Shown: positions 1 to 7,252 of the stretch, in pieces
How positions within the stretch are numbered: position 1 is the stretch's first letter
How the letters are laid out: each line of letters opens with the position of its first letter
Origin: Cyclobacteriaceae bacterium
GTDB taxonomy: Bacteria > Bacteroidota > Bacteroidia > Cytophagales > Cyclobacteriaceae
Assembly: GCA_027533395.1 (NCBI GenBank)
Contig: JAPZUF010000012.1
Location: 120,669 to 184,668, forward strand
DNA: 64,000 nucleotides
Direction of reading: 5' to 3'
Notes under the pieces: model-generated
What the model saw: the letters and a program-made list of their open reading frames with translations, nothing else
Databases searched by the model: none
Told to the model about the DNA's origin: nothing
Translations under genes and position numbers: made by a program

Positions 1-1150
1 TAGCCAGAAAAGCTGCATGCTTATTATATCCTCCCAGTAGTTCATCGGCACCATCGCCACTCAAAGCCACAGTGGCATGCTTTCTGGTTTCTTTGCTGAG
101 AATAAACACATTCAAGGCTGAGCTATCTGCAAATGGTTCATCCAAATAATCTAACGCATCGAATATATGTTCAAACAGATCTTGGTTGGTTAAAGAAAAG
201 ACTGTGTGTTCCGTACCAAAATGTTTGGCAACTAATTTGGCGTAATGCGTTTCATCAAAAAATGATTCATCTGCAAAGCCAATCGAAAAAGTGTGAAGAT
301 TACTTTTATGTCTTGCTGCTAAACCTGTGATGATAGATGAATCAATCCCTCCACTTAAAAAACAACCGATTGGCACATCGGCAATTAATCTTTTTTGAAC
401 AGAGTCTTCTAATAATTCTTTAATTTTTTCCTTAGCGGCCTCATAAGAAAAAATATATTTTTCATCTCTGCGTGTGTACGGGATGTCGTAATATTTTTCC
501 GTTCGTATTTTTCCAGCCTTTATTTCTATATAATGACCGGGCAATAATTTTTTGACTGATTTAAAAATGCTCAGCGGAGCAGGAATGTAATTAAGATGTA
601 GATAATAATATAAGGCTTCGTAATCTAAAGACTTGTCGATGCCATAAGCCAATATAGACTTCATTTCCGAAGCGAAAATAAATTTATCGTCATCGAAAAC
701 ATACAATAAAGGTTTGATACCAAAACGATCTCTGGCTACTAAAAACTTTTGTTCAACCTTGTCATAGAAACAAAAAGCAAAAAAACCATTGAGTTTATTT
801 AAAGCGGCTCTGCCTTCAGTAATTAACAATTGCAATAAAACTTCTGTATCAGAATGAGTTGAGAATGAAATTCCTTTTTTCTCTAAATCTTGTTTTAATT
901 CTAAGAAGTTAAAAATTTCACCATTGAAAATAATAGCAAAGCGACCGCTAGCATCCCACATGGGTTGGTTAGCTGCTTCAGAAGTATCGATGATGGATAA
1001 TCTTCTATGACCTAATCCCACCCAATCATCTGTGTAAATACCCTGGTGGTCGGGGCCCCGTTTTGCCAATTGCATGGTAGCCTGCGTAACATGAATGCGG
1101 TGAATTTTACCAATTAAATTAAAAGCAAAAATACCGGTGATACCACACAT
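1..1150 (-). CDS. asnB: Asparagine synthetase (glutamine-hydrolysing), C-terminus cut by window edge
   Basis: Converts aspartate to asparagine using glutamine nitrogen and ATP. The reverse strand from the ATG at 1150 reads MCGITGIFAF, so Cys2 is the N-terminal nucleophile of the class II glutaminase domain. The glutaminase part carries RGPDHQG, GHRRLSIID and FNGEIFN. The synthetase domain follows with the PP-loop FLSGGIDSS and ends here within ALSGDGADELLGGY. About 383 codons are visible of a family that is usually 600 or more, so the 3' part lies outside the window. It starts 5 bases after the stop of the upstream membrane protein gene, so it is probably cotranscribed with it. In Bacteroidota such AsnB paralogues can also serve surface-polysaccharide amidation, which cannot be decided here. 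Confidence 0.93.
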   Translation of the reverse strand, partial: MCGITGIFAFNLIGKIHRIHVTQATMQLAKRGPDHQGIYTDDWVGLGHRRLSIIDTSEAANQPMWDASGRFAIIFNGEIFNFLELKQDLEKKGISFSTHSDTEVLLQLLITEGRAALNKLNGFFAFCFYDKVEQKFLVARDRFGIKPLLYVFDDDKFIFASEMKSILAYGIDKSLDYEALYYYLHLNYIPAPLSIFKSVKKLLPGHYIEIKAGKIRTEKYYDIPYTRRDEKYIFSYEAAKEKIKELLEDSVQKRLIADVPIGCFLSGGIDSSIITGLAARHKSNLHTFSIGFADESFFDETHYAKLVAKHFGTEHTVFSLTNQDLFEHIFDALDYLDEPFADSSALNVFILSKETRKHATVALSGDGADELLGGYNKHAAFLA

Positions 1151-1155
1151 ACAAT

Positions 1156-1737
1156 TTACGATTGAGTTGAAAATGGTTTACTGAAATAGGTTGTTACTTT
1201 CATACCTAAGATCATGCAAACCCATGATAATAAAATTACGAATTCTTGATAACTACCGCCAACCTTAGGCAATTTACCTTGCACACGCGGTAAGTAAGTC
1301 ATGAAAAAGATGAACCACACATAGTAGAGAAAAATGTTTTTAAAGATAGTGAAAGTCTTTTCTTTAATCTTTCCACGATGATAAGCTGTATAAAGAAAGG
1401 GAAGAATAAAAATGATGACGTAAGCCATAAAGCCACCTAAAGCTCTGATTGGGACAAAACCTTTTCCGAACGTATATTGATACGTTAGTAGTTCAATTAA
1501 ATGAATACCATGCACCAATGCGAAACCTGCGAAAGGATTAGGAGAAAGAACGGCTTGTAACCAATTGCTTTTTAAGGAAAGCAGAAAAAGCAAACTGAAA
1601 TATAGAAGGGATAATCTTCCTGAAAAACGAACAGTTGCTTGAAAAGCTTCTTTCTCAAAACCATAAAAGTAAAGTGCTAAAAAAAGGCAAGCCAATTCTG
1701 CAGCTAGAATACCGATAAAGGCTTTGAAGCGATTCAT
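1156..1737 (-). CDS. Membrane protein, possible ferric-reductase-like transmembrane fold
   Basis: A 193-residue protein with about five or six hydrophobic segments: residues 5-27, 42-58, 68-86, 100-120, 133-150 and 166-183. No soluble domain is visible. His76 and His79 (LVHGIHLIE) lie in a membrane segment, and the phrase SGRLSLLYFSLLFLLSL recalls the heme-binding ferric-reductase-like membrane domain, but this is a weak resemblance only. The gene overlaps the upstream FAD oxidase stop by one base (TAATG) and precedes asnB by 5 bases, so the three form an apparent operon. A role as a membrane redox partner of the upstream oxidase is possible but is pure inference. Confidence 0.6.
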   Translation of the reverse strand: MNRFKAFIGILAAELACLFLALYFYGFEKEAFQATVRFSGRLSLLYFSLLFLLSLKSNWLQAVLSPNPFAGFALVHGIHLIELLTYQYTFGKGFVPIRALGGFMAYVIIFILPFLYTAYHRGKIKEKTFTIFKNIFLYYVWFIFFMTYLPRVQGKLPKVGGSYQEFVILLSWVCMILGMKVTTYFSKPFSTQS

Positions 1738-3152
1738 TAAAATATTTTACCCGGATTTAAAATGCCGTTAGGATCGAAAGCTTTCTTAATGCCACGCATC
1801 ACATGCAAATTAGCTTCTCGCATGGCAATTGGCATGAAAGGTTTTTTAGCTATACCGATACCATGTTCTCCGGAAAGTGTTCCGCCTAAATCCACTGTTA
1901 ATTGAAAAATTGCTGCAATGCCTTTGGGTACTTCAGTATGCCAGTGTTCATCAACTATATTTTCTTTCATGATGTTCACGTGCAAGTTACCATCTCCTAG
2001 GTGGCCGTAACAAACAGAATTAAAACCAAAAGATTTTCCTATCTCTTTTATACCTGTAATCAATTTTGGTAAGTTAGCTCTCGGCACGACTACGTCTTCC
2101 GATTTACAGAGTGAATAAGCATTTACAGCCGGTGAAATATTTTTTCTGATTTTCCACAACTCTTCTTTCTGTGCAGCCGTTTCGGCAAATAAAATTTCTC
2201 CACATTGAAATTGCTCTACAACTTGCATCACGCGTTCTGCATCGCGCATCAATACTTCTTCATCGTTACCATCGAGTTCACAAAGTAAGTAAGCATCCAT
2301 GTTTTCAGGAAAAGGTGTGGTTACACGCGCAGCATAAATCTTTTCACAATAATCAATTGTTTTCATAGCAGCTTCGCGCTCAAAAAATTCCATACCGGAA
2401 GGTGTAATGCCTGCACGGAAAATTTCTGCAATCGCTTTGCACGCTTCTTCGTTCGTAACGAAAGGCATCAATAACAAAACTGATTTCTGCGGAAAGCCAC
2501 GAAGTTTAAAAACGATTTTGGTGATGATGCCCAACGTTCCTTCGCTGCCACACATCAATTGAGTTAAATTATATCCGGTCGAGTTTTTCAATACGTTGGC
2601 ACCCGTCCAAATAATTTCTCCGGTTGGCAGCACAACTTCCATGTTCAGCACATAGTCACGCGTTACTCCATATTTTACTGCTTTCGGACCTCCGCTGTTT
2701 TCTGCAATGTTTCCTCCAATAAAACAACTACCTCTGCTTGCTGGGTCAGGTGGATAAAACAAACCTTTCTCTTTTACAGCGTTTTGAAAAACTTCTGTGA
2801 TAACGCCAGGCTCAACGGTGGCTTGTAAATTCAATTCATCAATCTGAATAATTTTATTGAATCGCTCCATCGAAAGCACCACACCTTTATGAATTGGCAA
2901 AGCGCCACCACTTAAACCTGTGCCACCACCGCGTGGCGTAACAGGAATAAGATGTTGATTACAAATTTTTAAAATGGCGCTGATTTGCTCAGGCGTTTCC
3001 GGTTTCAGCACAACATCCGGAAGAAAAGAATAGTCTTCTGTTTCATCGTGCGAGTAAACATAGCGTTGGGATTCATCCATCAGCATATTGGTTGCTCCAA
3101 CAATTTTTTCAAACTGCGCTAATACATCGGGAATCACTTCTGCAAATGCCAT
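1737..3152 (-). CDS. glcD: FAD-linked oxidase of the GlcD / D-lactate dehydrogenase family
   Basis: Oxidises a 2-hydroxy acid such as glycolate or D-lactate and passes electrons on through FAD. The 471 residues have the two expected parts. The N-terminal PCMH-type FAD-binding domain carries VTPRGGGTGLSGGA near residue 72 and NIAENSGGPKAVKYG near 148. The C-terminal FAD-oxidase domain carries YGHLGDGNLHVNI and the closing motif GEHGIGIAKKPFM, then NPGKIF at the C-terminus. Length matches GlcD. No GlcE or GlcF (iron-sulfur) partner is next to it, so the electron acceptor is unknown. It overlaps the next gene by one base. The symbol names the family; the true substrate is not shown by sequence. 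Confidence 0.88.
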   Translation of the reverse strand: MAFAEVIPDVLAQFEKIVGATNMLMDESQRYVYSHDETEDYSFLPDVVLKPETPEQISAILKICNQHLIPVTPRGGGTGLSGGALPIHKGVVLSMERFNKIIQIDELNLQATVEPGVITEVFQNAVKEKGLFYPPDPASRGSCFIGGNIAENSGGPKAVKYGVTRDYVLNMEVVLPTGEIIWTGANVLKNSTGYNLTQLMCGSEGTLGIITKIVFKLRGFPQKSVLLLMPFVTNEEACKAIAEIFRAGITPSGMEFFEREAAMKTIDYCEKIYAARVTTPFPENMDAYLLCELDGNDEEVLMRDAERVMQVVEQFQCGEILFAETAAQKEELWKIRKNISPAVNAYSLCKSEDVVVPRANLPKLITGIKEIGKSFGFNSVCYGHLGDGNLHVNIMKENIVDEHWHTEVPKGIAAIFQLTVDLGGTLSGEHGIGIAKKPFMPIAMREANLHVMRGIKKAFDPNGILNPGKIF

Positions 3153-3187
3153 AGAAATAATATCTTTACTTAAACTTTAAACCGAAT

Positions 3188-3694
3188 ATGTCGGTATTTT
3201 TTAAACTCAAAAGTAGTCAAAACAGCTTGCTTCCACTTCTATGTTTGGCTATGATTTTTCTGGCATCGTGTGCATCGCATAGAAAAGCCAAAGTGCAGGA
3301 AGCAAAGATTGATAAGGTTATTGCAACGGCCCGCAGTTATACAGGTACGCCTTATAAGTATGGTGGAACAACAAGGGCAGGCATGGATTGTTCCGGCTTG
3401 TTGTTAAATGCCTTTCGCTCCATCGATTTTACTTTGCCCCGAACCAGTGAGGCGCAGAGTAAATTAGGTAAAGAAGTAAAACTGCAAGAAGTAAAACCAG
3501 GAGATTTGGTTTTTTTTGCTACCGGTAAAAAGAAAAGAAAGATTACCCACGTTGGATTGGTAACGGAGAAAAAAGCCAAAGACAACATTAAGTTCATCCA
3601 TGCTTCATCCAGTTTAGGCGTTATTGAAGCCAATTTGTTGGCAGATTATTATAAAAAATCCTTCCGTCAGGCCAGAAGAATTATTGAGCCATAG
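3188..3694 (+). CDS. NlpC/P60-family cell-wall peptidase, lipoprotein
   Basis: A predicted murein endopeptidase that cuts peptide stems of peptidoglycan. The 168 residues begin with a lipoprotein signal ending in a lipobox (FLASC, Cys at about residue 28), so the mature protein should be anchored in a membrane facing the periplasm. The NlpC/P60 catalytic set is intact: Cys in MDCSGLLLNAF, His in ITHVGLV and a following polar residue near FIHASS. YKYGGT precedes the Cys as usual. It is transcribed divergently from the GlcD gene with only 35 bases between, so a shared regulatory gap is likely. It ends about 25 bases before the tRNA promoter. Confidence 0.9.
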   Translation: MSVFFKLKSSQNSLLPLLCLAMIFLASCASHRKAKVQEAKIDKVIATARSYTGTPYKYGGTTRAGMDCSGLLLNAFRSIDFTLPRTSEAQSKLGKEVKLQEVKPGDLVFFATGKKKRKITHVGLVTEKKAKDNIKFIHASSSLGVIEANLLADYYKKSFRQARRIIEP

Positions 3695-3718
3695 TTATCA
3701 ATTTCCAAAAGACATTCT

Positions 3719-3749
3719 TTGGGTATTCCGTGTAAGCTTTGTATACTTG
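3719..3749 (+). promoter_or_regulatory. Bacteroidota-type promoter for the tRNA unit
   Basis: TTG at 3719-3721, then 20 bases, then TATACTTG at 3742-3749. This fits the Bacteroidota consensus TTG-N19-20-TAnnTTTG with one mismatch in the downstream box. It lies 38 bases before tRNA-Ala, a sensible distance for a stable-RNA promoter. Confidence 0.6.
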
Positions 3750-3785
3750 CAACCCGTTTTTAAACGGAAAATGGGGTTAAAAATA

Positions 3786-3861
<76 letters not shown>

Positions 3862-3873
3862 CATTAAAAGATT

Positions 3874-3948
3874 CGAGGTGTAGCGCAGCCCGGTTAGCGC
3901 ACCACGTTAGGGACGTGGGGGTCGGATGTTCGAATCATCTCACCTCGA
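3874..3948 (+). tRNA. tRNA-Pro (anticodon AGG)
   Basis: A 75-base cloverleaf with a perfect acceptor stem (CGAGGTG/CACCTCG), D arm GCGC/GCGC, anticodon stem CCACG/CGTGG enclosing TTAGGGA, and T arm GGATG-TTCGAAT-CATCT. Counting from the stem, positions 34-36 are AGG, so the gene decodes CCU proline. G37 after the anticodon is the usual proline determinant. A34 is unusual for a bacterial tRNA-Pro, where GGG, TGG or CGG is normal. The 3' sequence TCACCTCGACA is repeated four times downstream. Confidence 0.88.
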
Positions 3949-3955
3949 CAATAAG

Positions 3956-4137
3956 AATTGGGGGTACGTCACGCTAGAAGCGTGATCACCTTGACAAAAA
4001 AATTGGGGGTACGTCACGCTAGAAGCGCGATCACCTCGACAAAAAGAATTGGGGGTACGTCACGTTAGAAGCGTGATCACCTCGACAAAAAGAATTGGGG
4101 GTACGTCACGCTAGAAGCGCGATCACCTTGACAAAAA
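3956..4137 (+). repeat. Four tandem 45-46 bp repeats resembling the 3' end of tRNA-Pro
   Basis: Units start at 3956, 4001, 4047 and 4093 (periods 45, 46 and 46). Each has AATTGGGGGTACG, then TCACGCTAGAAGCGTGA or a close variant, then TCACCTCGACA or TCACCTTGACA, then A-runs. The last block copies the 3' strand of the tRNA-Pro acceptor stem plus its neighbours, and GGGGGT copies its variable loop. In units 1 and 3 the middle forms a 6-bp hairpin with loop TAGAA (3969-3985 in unit 1; unit 3 has one G-U pair). In units 2 and 4 the right arm is GCGCGA, which weakens the stem. The array lies between the tRNA and the terminator, so it is probably transcribed with the tRNAs. Confidence 0.9.
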
Positions 4138-4165
4138 GAGGTTGCTATGAGCAACCTCTTTTTTT
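4133..4165 (+). terminator. Intrinsic terminator of the tRNA unit
   Basis: AAAAAGAGGTTGC, loop TATGA, then GCAACCTC followed by seven T. The flanking A- and T-runs also pair, so it could act on both strands. It closes the tRNA-Ala/tRNA-Pro/repeat transcript. Confidence 0.85.
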
Positions 4166-4171
4166 ATAACG

Positions 4172-4429
4172 GTCTTCTACGTTTATATTCTTGAGTTAGA
4201 GTCCAGCGGAAAGTGGTACTATGGCTTTACTGAAGACATCGTTCAACTTATTAATGACGATCAGACTAACCGCTCTACATACAATAGGTTCAAAGAACCA
4301 TGGAAATGAAATTCTAAACGTGAGTTTCTTGATAAGAGAGAAGCACTGCATTTAGAAAAACAACTCAAAAACTCACACAACAAGGAATTTATAAAGGGAA
4401 AATTTGAAGATTACTTTATTTTTCACTGA
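4172..4429 (+). pseudogene. Decayed GIY-YIG endonuclease-like gene
   Basis: Reading from 4172 gives VFYVYILELESSGKWYYGF, which matches the GIY-YIG entry of small UvrC-like nucleases (usually VYILxS...G.fYiG.T). It continues through TRSTYNRFKEPWK-like sequence to an in-frame TGA at 4307-4309. After the stop the same frame continues with a recognisable C-terminal half (REFLDKREALHLEKQLKNS) to a TGA at 4427-4429. No start codon is visible in frame before the motif, and the upstream terminator hairpin abuts the frame. The catalytic Tyr pair is retained (YVY and WYYG), but with no start and a central nonsense codon it should not be translated whole. Small GIY-YIG genes close to tRNAs seem common in this phylum, which is recollection rather than something tested here. 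Confidence 0.8.
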
Positions 4430-4655
4430 CCACTTAAAACTCATTTTAAAAAAATTCTTTAGCGCATCCCGACAGAGTCGTGAGGGTCATCCCGACTTTT
4501 CCGAGGTCACCTCTACATTTTTTTATTTTGATAATTTATCTCAAAGCTGAAGCAAGGTTTTTTTATTTAAAATTATTTCTAGTTAGAGATCATAGTAGAA
4601 TCAGTTATAAAAACTGAATGTTTATCCTTAACATATCTTCAAGAAATTCTAAAGT
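4430..4655. other. Intergenic stretch, no gene seen
   Basis: AT-rich. The only pattern noticed is CATCCCGAC twice, 23 bases apart (4465-4473 and 4488-4496). No open frame, RNA fold or promoter could be supported. Confidence 0.5.
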
Positions 4656-5426
4656 TTAAAACAAACTAATCTGCTGCTCAGTCAATTCTGTATATCTAAA
4701 TGGTTCCAAGACTGCGGGCACGTTACCTAATGAGTTTTTGCCAATTAATCTACGAACTGTATAGGTTGTTAGAATATCATCTGCACAAGGTTGTGCAATT
4801 TCTAAAAGATTTTTTTCATGATTGTCGTTGAGCCAAATATGTTCTGAATTTTTATTTAAAATTACAGGCATGCGTGGGCCACTTTCTGCATTGGGATTAT
4901 TATGAATTTTCGATAAAGTTTGATTGGCTTTTGTTGTAACAACAGAATAAGTTTTTCTTATCATACCTGAAACGTTATCACGCCATTCGTCCCAAATACC
5001 TGCAAGGGTTATTGGTTCATCATTTTTTAGTTTAATTAGGAAAGGAAAAGTTTGTTTGTTAAAATGATAATGTTCAAAGAAACCATCAACAATAATAAGA
5101 CAACGTCTTTCTCGTGCAGATTCAGCAAATGCTTTTTTCTCAAATAAAGTTTCAATTCTAGCGTTTATCGTTTGATTGCTAATTTTAACCGCATCTACAG
5201 GTTTTTTTATCCAGTGTGGAATCAAGCCCCAGTTTAAATATTCAATTCTTTTAGTTGTATTTAAAATAACAGGTACTGCCGGATGGCTAAAGCCAGAAGC
5301 GTGATACGTTGGTCCAACTTTGATAGCCTCAAGTTGTTTTCTAATAGTGGCCTCATCGCCAAAATCGCCATAGCGAACTGCATATTGCAATTGTTTTTTA
5401 GTGAGATAAAATTTATTGTAACACAC
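4656..5426 (-). CDS. SRAP-family protein (YedK/HMCES-like), abasic-site DNA-protein crosslinker
   Basis: SRAP proteins shield abasic sites in single-stranded DNA by forming a thiazolidine link through the N-terminal Cys. Here Met is followed directly by Cys2 (MCYN), Asn88 lies in INARIET, Glu118 in VDGFFEHY, and the motif RMPVIL is present, so the active-site set looks complete. WGLIPHW at about 66-72 is another family hallmark. There is a short insertion between the conserved KIH and RMPVIL (NNPNAESGP). At 256 residues it is a normal length. It is divergent from the small gene at 5502. No lexA or other SOS gene is adjacent. Confidence 0.9.
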   Translation of the reverse strand: MCYNKFYLTKKQLQYAVRYGDFGDEATIRKQLEAIKVGPTYHASGFSHPAVPVILNTTKRIEYLNWGLIPHWIKKPVDAVKISNQTINARIETLFEKKAFAESARERRCLIIVDGFFEHYHFNKQTFPFLIKLKNDEPITLAGIWDEWRDNVSGMIRKTYSVVTTKANQTLSKIHNNPNAESGPRMPVILNKNSEHIWLNDNHEKNLLEIAQPCADDILTTYTVRRLIGKNSLGNVPAVLEPFRYTELTEQQISLF

Positions 5427-5481
5427 AAAAGAAAGGATTAAAACTAATGTAGAAGAAATTTCTCTTATCTTGATTAAAAAT

Positions 5482-5489
5482 TATTTTTG
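5482..5489 (+). promoter_or_regulatory. Putative -7 element TATTTTTG
   Basis: Matches TAnnTTTG and ends 12 bases before the ATG at 5502. No convincing TTG at the expected -33 distance was found, so support is partial. If real, the TTG at 5487 overlaps the promoter box and cannot be the start of the small gene. Confidence 0.4.
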
Positions 5490-5501
5490 CAGAGATATTT
5501 T

Positions 5502-5690
5502 ATGACAGATAGGGAAGTAATCAAATTAGAAGCAAACATTCGCGCCAAAATGGAAGGAATAAAATCAGGTAAATTTTCTGTGAAAGATTCTGGAATAGGT
5601 GTGTTAATGAATAACCTGAAAAAAGCAGATGAAGCAGCCTATGAAAAAATGATGGTTGCATATAAGGCATTGTTGCAACAAATAAAGTAA
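5502..5690 (+). CDS. Small conserved-looking hypothetical protein (62 aa)
   Basis: I do not recognise the family. The product is MTDREVIKLEANIRAKMEGI and continues to KALLQQIK. It is soluble, strongly charged and probably all helical, with no Cys and no signal peptide. The frame is also open from a TTG at 5487, but that codon overlaps a likely promoter box, so the ATG at 5502 was chosen. It sits alone between the divergent SRAP gene and the convergent purB. Coding is supported by start placement and by codon use like its neighbours, which is modest evidence for so short a frame. Confidence 0.55.
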   Translation: MTDREVIKLEANIRAKMEGIKSGKFSVKDSGIGVLMNNLKKADEAAYEKMMVAYKALLQQIK

Positions 5691-5731
5691 TAACAGGATT
5701 ATGCTATTGCTAAAAGGGTAATTTTTGTTAA

Positions 5732-7093
5732 TCAAATTCCAGTATAATTGAACGGACTAATCTTTTTTAATCTTTCCTTTAATGCTGCGCTTATTTCTAG
5801 TTCATCAATAAATTGATGAATTGTCTGTTCAGTTATTTTTTCATTCTTCCTCGTTAATGCCTTTAATGCTTCGTAAGGATTAGGATAGTTTTCTTTTCTT
5901 AGCACGGTTTGAATGGCCTCAGCTACTACTGCCCAGTTATCTTGTAAATCGGCATCAATAGCAGCTTTATTTAATTCTAGTTTGTCAATTCCCTTTAACA
6001 AAGAACGAAGCGCAATAAAAGTATGAGATAACGGTACTCCTATATTGCGTAACACAGTGGAATCGGTTAAATCTCTTTGCAAACGCGATACCGGTAACTT
6101 TGCAGCTAAATGTTCGAATAGCGCATTGGCTACACCTAAATTTCCTTCCGCATTTTCAAAATCGATTGGATTTACTTTATGCGGCATGGCAGACGAACCT
6201 ACCTCGCCAGCTTTAATTTTCTGTTTGAAATAATTCATCGAAACATATTGCCAAACATCTCTGCTGAAATCAATTAAAATGGTGTTGATTCTTTTTAATG
6301 CATCAAATTGCGCGGCTAAGTAATCGTAATGTTCAATTTGCGTTGTGGGATAACTTCTTGTTAAGCCTAGTCGCTCTTCTACAAATTCTCCGGCAAATTT
6401 ATTCCAGTTGATGGTTGGATAAGCAATATGATGCGCATTAAAATTACCGGTTGCTCCGCCAAACTTAGCTGCATGTGGAATATTTTTTAAAGATTGATAT
6501 TGCTTGTTCAAGCGAACAACAAATACATCCATCTCTTTTCCTAATCGGGTAGGTGAGGCAGGTTGACCGTGTGTACGCGCTAACATGGCTACATCGCGCC
6601 ACTCAATAGCTTTTTGAGAAAGATTCCCTAGTAAAATATCGAAGGCAGGATAGAATTCTTTTTCTAAAAATTCTTTTAGCGAAAGCGGAATTGCTGTGTT
6701 GTTGATGTCTTGCGAGGTTAAACCAAAATGAATAAACTCTTTATAGGTTGACCAGCCATTTTCATCAAATTTTCTTTTGATGAAATATTCAACAGCTTTT
6801 ACATCGTGATTAGTAGTAGCTTCAATTTCTTTGATGGCCAATGCATCGGCTTCTGTAAAATGTCTGTGTATGCTTCTGAGTTTATCTAGTTCACGCGCTG
6901 GAAAATCTTCTAATTCGGGTAAGCAAGTTGTGAGTGCGATAAAGTATTCAATCTCAACCAGTACACGATAGCGAATCAGCCCAAATTCTGAAAAATAGGC
7001 TTGTAAAGGTTTTACCGCGGCAGCATAGCGGCCATCAATAGGCGAAATAGCATGAATAGATTGTAACGACACAGGAAGGCTGTTAAAGCACAA
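5732..7093 (-). CDS. purB: Adenylosuccinate lyase
   Basis: Catalyses two steps of purine synthesis: release of fumarate from SAICAR and from adenylosuccinate. The 453 residues show the N-terminal AISPIDGRYA motif, TTNHDVKAVEYF near residue 90, HFGLTSQDINNTA near 125, THGQPASPTRLGKE near 175, and the fumarase/aspartase signature GSSAMPHKVNPIDFEN near 290. Length and motif order fit the E. coli-type PurB. The called Met lies about 16 residues before the conserved ISPIDGRY, which is slightly long but acceptable. The gene is monocistronic by position, with opposite-strand genes on both sides. Confidence 0.96.
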   Translation of the reverse strand: MCFNSLPVSLQSIHAISPIDGRYAAAVKPLQAYFSEFGLIRYRVLVEIEYFIALTTCLPELEDFPARELDKLRSIHRHFTEADALAIKEIEATTNHDVKAVEYFIKRKFDENGWSTYKEFIHFGLTSQDINNTAIPLSLKEFLEKEFYPAFDILLGNLSQKAIEWRDVAMLARTHGQPASPTRLGKEMDVFVVRLNKQYQSLKNIPHAAKFGGATGNFNAHHIAYPTINWNKFAGEFVEERLGLTRSYPTTQIEHYDYLAAQFDALKRINTILIDFSRDVWQYVSMNYFKQKIKAGEVGSSAMPHKVNPIDFENAEGNLGVANALFEHLAAKLPVSRLQRDLTDSTVLRNIGVPLSHTFIALRSLLKGIDKLELNKAAIDADLQDNWAVVAEAIQTVLRKENYPNPYEALKALTRKNEKITEQTIHQFIDELEISAALKERLKKISPFNYTGI

Positions 7094-7229
7094 AGTTATA
7101 AAATGTTATGATATAGAAGGTTTCCACTTTCAATCTTCGTTCGCCAATAAACTTAATACAATTAATGCTGTTTTAAACTTGTAGAAGGCATTGAAACATT
7201 TCACTCTATGAAATGGTCTGTTGCTTTCC

Positions 7230-7237
7230 TATTTTTG
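7230..7237 (+). promoter_or_regulatory. Putative -7 element TATTTTTG
   Basis: Matches TAnnTTTG and lies 15 bases before the ATG of the reductase gene at 7253. No clear TTG at the -33 position was seen, so this is a weak promoter call. Confidence 0.35.
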
Positions 7238-7252
7238 TAAAAATTATCTCAC

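Noticed and set aside
133..330. 65-residue plus-strand frame
   Set aside because: It is a shadow inside asnB, whose minus-strand frame shows clear family motifs.
3956..4137. CRISPR-like array (four evenly spaced repeats)
   Set aside because: The whole 45-46 bp unit is repeated with no unique spacers, it copies a tRNA 3' end, and there are no cas genes.
4465..4496. CATCCCGAC pair as a regulatory repeat
   Set aside because: Two short copies with no structure or gene dependent on them, which is insufficient evidence.
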